Assembly: GCA_022559845.1 (NCBI GenBank)
Contig: JAHNEJ010001927.1
Span: 62,001 to 126,000 of the forward strand
Length of the DNA stretch: 64,000 bases
Direction: 5' to 3'
Source of the DNA: Amorphophallus konjac
Lineage: Eukaryota; Streptophyta; Magnoliopsida; Alismatales; Araceae
Each line of letters opens with the position of its first letter. Position 1 is the stretch's first letter. This document shows positions 57,861 to 64,000 of this stretch, in pieces. The translations under genes were made by a program, and so were the position numbers. The notes under the pieces were generated by a model. It was not told the DNA's origin and ran no database searches. It saw nothing but the letters and a program-made list of their open reading frames with translations.

Positions 57861-58640
57861 CAAGTCTCGATGAGGCCACCAGAAGAACAATCATGGCTGG
57901 GGTGGCGGTTGAGGGCACTCACGGAACACGTGCCCAACCCGACCGCACCTGACACAAGTCCTCGGACAGTGGCCCGACTACTCTGACAGGCCATGCCGTG
58001 GTCGCCTCGCTGCTGGCTGGTCCATGAACTCCTCTGAGCGTAGACGCCTGAGCTCTTGGCGTCGCTCGACGCCACACCGAGCCTCCTGTCGACGCCTCCT
58101 CCTGTCCGGTCGGCGAGGACCACGGACAACGGAAGAGGATACAACTGCCTCCTCCTGAACCATCTCAGGGAGACCCTACTGGAACTACAATGCCCGACCC
58201 TGCTCCAGGGGGCGTAGCAGGTTTACCTCCAAAATCGTCACCGTCCGAAACGCTACCTCCATGTCAGTGACCTCGGACGCCATGAGGGTCCGATGAATAT
58301 CTGGCCTCAGTCTAGCAACGAACTGCTGAGTCAAAAATCGCGGACCCGTCATGGCCGGCGGTGCATACCGGCTCAACTCCCTGAACCTTGCCCAATACAG
58401 GGCAACTGGCAGCGCTCCCTGAGCCAATGACAAAAATTGGGTGGACAAATCAAAAATATCCGCTGCTCTCGGTGCACCGGGGACCGCATCTACCGGAGGG
58501 GGCGGTGCTTCACCCTGCACATCCAGGGCCCCTACGGCCAGCTCTGCCTGGGACCGCGCCTCCCCCTTTCCGCCATCGCGGATCCTTAAGCATTTTAAAA
58601 TCAGAACATACACATCAATCCCAAATGAGAACATACACAT
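57860..58640 (-). pseudogene. Gypsy gag fragment with CCHC knuckle
   Basis: On the minus strand, LAQGALPVALYWARFRELSRYAPP...LTQQFVARLRPDIHRTL (58640-58185) matches the Retrotrans_gag core of chromovirus-type Gypsy elements. After a frame change comes an Arg-rich stretch and then CVRCGRVGHVFREC (near 57900-57950), a perfect C-x2-C-x4-H-x4-C knuckle followed by a proline run. No protease or pol follows, so this is a fragment. Confidence 0.8.
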
Positions 58641-59101
58641 CGATTACTAAATACAGGAGTTAAATCAAGTGAAATTATGAGCTGAACGCATAAAGTTATT
58701 CTACTCATAAATGCTTTCATCTTGATTCTATCTAAACATCATGTGGAGTTTATAATATGAATAAGATCAAGGTTGGTTGTATTGCCGATTCATATCGACT
58801 GGGGATGGCCAAGAATGCAATAGAAGGGAGAAAGATGGGAATGATCGGTGGTGGTCCATATTAAAAAAACCCCACCCATTAATGCAATATACATTATCAT
58901 GCTCCCTCCCTTCATAGAAATAGCCAACACAAAGTTTTTTTCTTCTCGTTGATTATTAAAAAAATCTAGCCTTGAACATGTAATGGATATTGGTGGCACC
59001 GAGGAGATTGATATCCAGCCATAGTGAGAGAAGCTCCAGTTTTCGTCTTCTCCCGCCATAGTTTCTCCTGTTTCCTCCGACGCATCCCCCTCTTGCCGGC
59101 C

Positions 59102-60571
59102 ATGGCTGGCTCGGCGGTGGTTGCTCATCCATCTCAAGGAATCGCCTCTGAGGGCTGTGCGGAAATTGTTGAAGTAGCTCCAAGGAAAAACTATGCTCAG
59201 ACTCTCATCGAAATGCAGAAGTGTCCGCGGATTTCCTTTTCTGTGAAGGCCCAGGCTTACACAGATAAGGGAGAGCCAGCAGTTTTCTTTACACATGAGG
59301 AGATCCAGTTATCTTGCCAGCATCTCCAGTTCGCCATCATAGCTAGGTGCTCTTATGGTCGTCCTTCCATTCCTGATATTAAAATTTGCCTTTCGCAGAG
59401 ATTGCACCTCAGCTCAGACTTCACTCTCAGTCGGTTAAATCCCAGGCACCTTCTTATCCGGCTAGGCTGTGAAGCCGATTTTATCAAAATCTTACTTCAG
59501 AAAAATTTATACATTAAAGGATTTCTATTCAGATTCTTCAGATGGAATTGTGACTTTGATTTTAACTCAGATCCATCAATTGTACCTGTATGGATTGGCT
59601 TTCCAGCATTGCCTGTGAACTTCTATCATGAGGACTTACTCCGATCCATAGCAGGGAACATTGGACCAGTCCTGCAGATCCACGATGCAACATATGCAAT
59701 GACCGACACTACAGAAGCACTTGTTTGTGTTGAGCTAGACCTCTCTGCACAGAGGAGAAGCAGAATATGGATTGGATTGGAAAATAGTGGATACTGGCAA
59801 TCGATCAACTATCATAGAGTGCCACATTTATGTTCTCATTGTCACAAAATAGGACACATAGAAGATGAGTGTAAGAAGAAGCAAAGGAAATATATGAATC
59901 GTAATCAACAGCCTTTGGGCAATTCCATTCCTTTGGAAGTTCATAAAATCATTCGAAAAGAATACAAACCTCGGTAGTTTAGATTGTCTAGCTCCAAGCC
60001 AATAGACAATGACACTAACAGTTTTTCTATGTTGAATCAATTATCGGAAGAGAATGTTGCTGAGGAAGTCTTTCCGACAAAAAGGGGCGAAACAGGAAAT
60101 ACTGAAGAAATCATTGTGGATCAATCTATTATTGAAGAACCACATGGTCCCTTAGAGCCTACTTATAGCATCTCAAATGCTTGTAAGAATGTCACTAAAA
60201 ATCAGAATACTTCAATTGCTATAAGCATTGCAGAGACTTCACAAGACAATGTGGATTCAGATGAGCTTCCTTCAACCCAAATATTTCTACTGCCACAAAT
60301 GAAGGATGAGTCTACTATATCATCTAACCTTCAGAACATGAGTATTAAAGATATTCAAATCATTAGTTCAAGCAAAATTTCTGATCTGGCTACATCAGAA
60401 AACTGCCGAATGATAAGTCAGAGCAACAAATCCAATCCAAATTTACTTCAAGTTAAAGAAACTAATGAGGTCTCAGCTATCCCAGGGGAACTTATCACTG
60501 ATACCCGACTTACCAGAGCAAAAGCCAAGGTATTGGCCTCTAATCTTCCATCTTCTTCTATTCATGATTAA
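59102..60571 (+). pseudogene. LINE ORF1 (DUF4283 / CCHC nucleic-acid-binding protein) with one stop
   Basis: The start at ATG 59102 gives MAGSAVVAHP; an upstream Met at 59024 is less likely. The DUF4283-like fold (SFSVKAQAYTDKGEPAVFFTHEEI ... LLIRLGCEADF ... WIGFPALPVNFYHEDLLRSIAGNIGPVLQID-type region) is followed by CSHCHKIGHIEDEC (about 59830-59871), a CCHC knuckle. A TAG at 59975-59977 interrupts the frame, which continues in the same phase as an acidic Ser/Asn-rich tail to the stop at 60569-60571. ORF1 proteins bind LINE RNA. Confidence 0.85.
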
Positions 60572-63308
60572 TTCAGCCCTTATATGGAATGTGAGGGGCA
60601 TGGGGAATAAGGCTACAGTCAGAAGCCTTGCTCGGACTATCAAAGCTCATAAAATTTGTATAGCAGCTATATCTGAACCACGAATTGATTTTAGTCAAGC
60701 TAATAAAGTGGCTCGCAGTATTAACCTTCATTCTATTTTTGGAAATAATGGTGCAAATTCAAAATTATGGCTTTTCTATAACACAGATATAAGTCTCTCT
60801 GTAATTGAACAGCATCCTCAATTCATGACAGTTGCTCTAAAGGACAACAATTCTAGCTACATGTATTTTACCTCTATATATGCATCATGCAGCAAAAGTT
60901 CTCGAAGGGAAATGTTTGATGCTTTAATGGATTTCAGTCAAGAGGTTAATATTCCTTGGATTATTGGTGGTGATTTTAATTGCATAACTACTCCTGAAGA
61001 GAAGATTGGTGGCAATATGCCTTCCACTGCAGCAATGACAGAATTTCAAAGTTTTATTACAGCCACTGGGATCATAGATGCTGGGTACTCAGGATCCCCT
61101 TTTACATGGTCTAACAATCAAACTGGCACTTCCCACATACGAGCCAGACTTGATAGGGTTTTATACAATGCTCATTGTTTAAATCTCCCTTTCAATCTGT
61201 CTGTTAAGCACCTAGCCAGAGGTCCTTCAGATCATGCTCCAATGCTTATATCATTGATTCCAGCAAAAGATATTCCTGGAAGATTCATATATCAACAAAT
61301 GTGGCATTCTCATTCTAATTTTCTAGAGTTTGTAAATCAACAATGGAGCAAACAAGAGCAATCCGAGCATCTCTGTCATCCCTTTGCTTACTTACAGGAC
61401 AAGCTTAAGCAACTTAAGGCTGCACTGAAAAGATGGAATAAAGAGATTTTTGGAAATATACATTCAGCTAAAGACAAAGCAGAAGCTCACATAATACAGG
61501 CTCAAGAATGTTTTGATGAAAATCCCACCATATTGAACCGAGAAAATCTTCAAAAAGCCAATGCTCAGTTGAGATTAGCCCTCCATCGAGAAGAAGCTTT
61601 TTGGTTCCAAAAATCTCGGATTCATTGGATTAACCATGGAGATCGAAACACATTTTTTTTTCATCATTATACAATGATAAGGAGACAGAGAAATTACATT
61701 CACAGATTGAAAATTGATAACATTTGGGAGGAGGACCAAGCAGTTTTACTAAATGGTGCAGTGGATTATTTCCAAAAACAGTTATCATCTGAAAGTCACA
61801 GCATTGAGGATCAACTTCTAACAGTCATCCCCAACCTGATCACTGAAGAACAGAATATATCTCTATGTGCTATACCTTCTTCTGAAGAAATTAAAAGTAG
61901 TGTTTTCTCTATGTCTGAAAACAGTTCCCCTGGTCCAGATGGATTCACTGGTAGTTTTTTTACTCACTGTTGGGACATTTTTGGGGAAGATGTCAGTCAT
62001 GCCATCCAAAGCTTCTTTCAAGGATGGGGCCTTCTAAAGGGAGTAACTTCCACAATTCTATGTTTGATCCCTAAGGTAAAGCAACCTACCACTTTTGGGG
62101 ATTTCAGACCCATCAGTTTATGCAATTTTGTTTACAAAATTGTATCTAAAGTTATTAGTGATCTCCTAAGACATATTCTTCCTCTAATAATATCTGAACA
62201 ACAAAGTGGCTTCATAAGAGGAAGAGATATCACTGACAGTTTTTTGTTAGCTAAAGAGCTCTTCATGGACATTGATAAACCAGTCCGAGGCCACAATGTC
62301 TTGATCAAACTTGACATGGCTAAAGCCTATGATCGTATAGAATGGGACTTCATTCTCACTGTTATGAGAAAGTTTGGGTTCTCTAATAGATTCACTTCCC
62401 TCATTGCTCAGCTTCTTATGAACTGTTGGTTCTCAATTGCCTTTAATGGTCAAATACATGGCTATTTCAAATCCTCTAGGGGGGTGAGGCAAGGAGATCC
62501 ACTTGCTCCTGCCCTTTTTGTATTAGCAGAGGAAGTTCTCAGCAGGGGCCTTAATCACCTCTTCAATTCTGGACAATGCAAATACTACCATATTCCCCAT
62601 GGTGTGATACCCATTTCTCACATTTTATATGTTGATGACTCAATTATATTCATAAATGGAGGTCTCTCTTCTATCAAATCTTTGCTTAAGTTTTTGAGAA
62701 GGTATGAACAGTCCTCTGGGCAACAGATTAATTCACATAAAAGCTCTCTCATGGCATCTAAGAGAATGCCAACTCGTGCTGTGGATCGGCTCTGTCAATT
62801 AACTGGTTTCCAACATAGAACTGGGAGTATCACATACTTGGGGATTCCTCTCTTCAAAGGTAGAATTAAAATTCACCATTTTAAATATATTTTGGACAAA
62901 GTCAACTCTAAACTTGTTGGATGGCAAAGCAAACTCCTATCACAGGCTGGAAGGATCATTCTCATTAAGTCAGTGTTATCCTCAATTCCTATATACTCAG
63001 CTAGTGCTGCAACAATACCATACACTATTCTAAAACAAGTGGAGAAAATCTGTGCCAACTTTCTATGGCAAGGGCTTGAAACTACCCACAGGAAGCATTG
63101 GGTCTCTTGGAATAAAATATGCCAACCTACATCAGAAGGTGGCTTGGGTATCCGAAGATTAGGGGATGTTCAACTGTGCTTTTATGTCAAGCAATTATGG
63201 TCTTCTTTACACAGTAATTCTTTGTGGCAAAATTCACTAGAAGCAAATACATTCAAGGCCAGCACATTTCAGATTGTAAAACCCTTTCCCTGCAGGTATC
63301 AAAGCTAA
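60564..63308 (+). pseudogene. LINE ORF2: endonuclease and reverse transcriptase
   Basis: I start it at ATG 60564, overlapping the ORF1 stop in ATGATTAA, because the APE endonuclease begins there (ALIWNVRGMGN). Endonuclease motifs SEPRID, GGDFN and GPSDHAP follow. RT motifs: SPGPDGF, FRPISLCN, QSGFIRGRDI, KLDMAKAYDRIEWDF, GVRQGDPLAP and YVDDS (62628-62642; catalytic Asp pair intact). The thumb region (YLGIPLFKGR, WQSKLLSQAGR) leads to a stop at 63306. A one-base shift near 63240-63295 moves the frame, which then continues to the window end. Confidence 0.9.
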
Positions 63309-64000
63309 AGATTTTGACAAAGCCCGCTCTATTCTGATGTCAGGTAAACGAAAAATTGTTAATAATGGTATCAACACTAATTTCCTTAAAGATGTTTGGT
63401 ACAAGGAAAAGCCACTGTCAGAACTTTCTTGCTTCCAAAATACACATATGGCTGAAGATTACTCAGTTCATGATGTCCTGTCAGACTGCCAACATCCTAT
63501 ATGGCAGGTTATTGATGATAACAATATGAAGTCTGATATAAGCAGATTCTCTATTCAGGATGGGGAAGATGTTTCCATATGGTCACTTACCAAGTCTGGC
63601 AAATTTAATATCAAATCCACATACAATTACATCAAGGGGCAAATCAATGGTACCTCTGCTATCAAGCTATGGCACAGATTATTTCCTCCCCGTGCAGCTT
63701 TATTTTATTGGAAAATTCTTAATCATGTTGTACCAGTGGACAGTATGATTCAATTCAGTGGAGTCTACTTTGCATCTTGCTGTAATTGTTGTTCTATCTC
63801 ACATGCAGTTGAAGATATGGACCATTTATTTCTTAACAGCGAAATGGCTACACATCTATGGAATAAATTTGGTCCCATCTTTGACAACTCAATTCTAGAA
63901 ATTAGAAGCATAAACAGCCGACTGCAGCATATCCTTAATAGGTCTACATTGCACAATCTACAGAACTTTGTTTCTTTGTTAGTAGCCATGCTGATCTTAT
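63298..64000 (+). pseudogene. LINE ORF2 C-terminal part after frameshift
   Basis: Open to the window end in frame +1 relative to the upstream ORF2. It reads KDVWYKEKPL, VSIWSLTKSGKFNIKSTYN, LWHRLFPPRAALFYWKILN (the zf-RVT region), then CCNCC...EDMDHLFLNSE, where the usual final Cys of the zinc-binding motif is replaced. It is truncated by the window edge. Confidence 0.85.

Larger units (their letters stand above)
59000..64000 (+). mobile_element. L1-type LINE, 3' end beyond the window
   Basis: ORF1 (DUF4283 plus CCHC) and an overlapping ORF2 (endonuclease, reverse transcriptase, zf-RVT-like C-terminus) are read on the plus strand. The 5' start is near 58980-59030, but its duplication cannot be tested without the 3' end. 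Only one stop in ORF1 and one frameshift in ORF2 are visible, making it the youngest-looking autonomous-type element here. Confidence 0.9.

Overview
The window is plant nuclear DNA. It is dominated by transposable elements of angiosperm type (Ty3/Gypsy Tat-like LTR elements, a TRIM, L1-type LINEs, hAT and Tourist-like MITEs, and a CACTA/En-Spm element) around two host genes, both on the minus strand. GC-rich first exons in the phosphatase gene beside AT-rich intergenic DNA, together with the gene families present, suggest a monocot, probably not a grass. That taxonomic guess is soft.

Layout. 1-4260: a non-autonomous LTR retrotransposon whose left LTR is cut by the window edge. 4261-6440: unclassified repeat-like DNA. 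6440-8300: a broken Gypsy protease/reverse-transcriptase fragment on the minus strand. 8300-13181: gene-poor DNA with a TRIM-LTR relic and a possible MITE. 13182-13739: an intact single-exon C2H2 zinc-finger gene of the SUPERMAN/TAC1 type with a C-terminal EAR motif. 14000-18480: upstream DNA with microsatellites, a diverged solo LTR and a MITE.

18516-43210 (minus): a four-exon clade A protein phosphatase 2C gene that most resembles AHG1, a negative regulator of abscisic acid signalling. Exons 1-3 lie at 41883-43210 and exon 4 at 18516-18847. The donor, acceptor and phase match exactly across a 23,035-bp third intron. That intron holds an ORF1-only LINE (itself split by a hAT element), a complete TRIM, a complete 10.4-kb Tat-type Gypsy element (itself split by a hAT MITE) and a Tourist-like MITE. 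Most of these have recognisable target-site duplications. The residue at the PYR/PYL Trp-lock position is Val, as in AHG1. The upstream region carries several ACGT-core ABRE/G-box sites.

45493 to about 56300: a degenerate CACTA element with a CACTACAAG terminus, CCGTCGG-type subterminal repeats, a 3.3-kb satellite array with a 760-bp higher-order period, a TNPA-like gene containing four phase-preserving 57-bp exons at an exact 131-bp spacing, and a TNP2-like transposase pseudogene. Its other terminus was not found. About 57860-58640 is a Gypsy gag fragment. 59000-64000 is a fairly young L1-type LINE with ORF1, an overlapping ORF2 and one visible lesion in each; it runs off the window.

No CRISPR array, operon, rRNA or convincing tRNA was seen. 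All assignments come from reading the sequence and from family knowledge; no database search was run.
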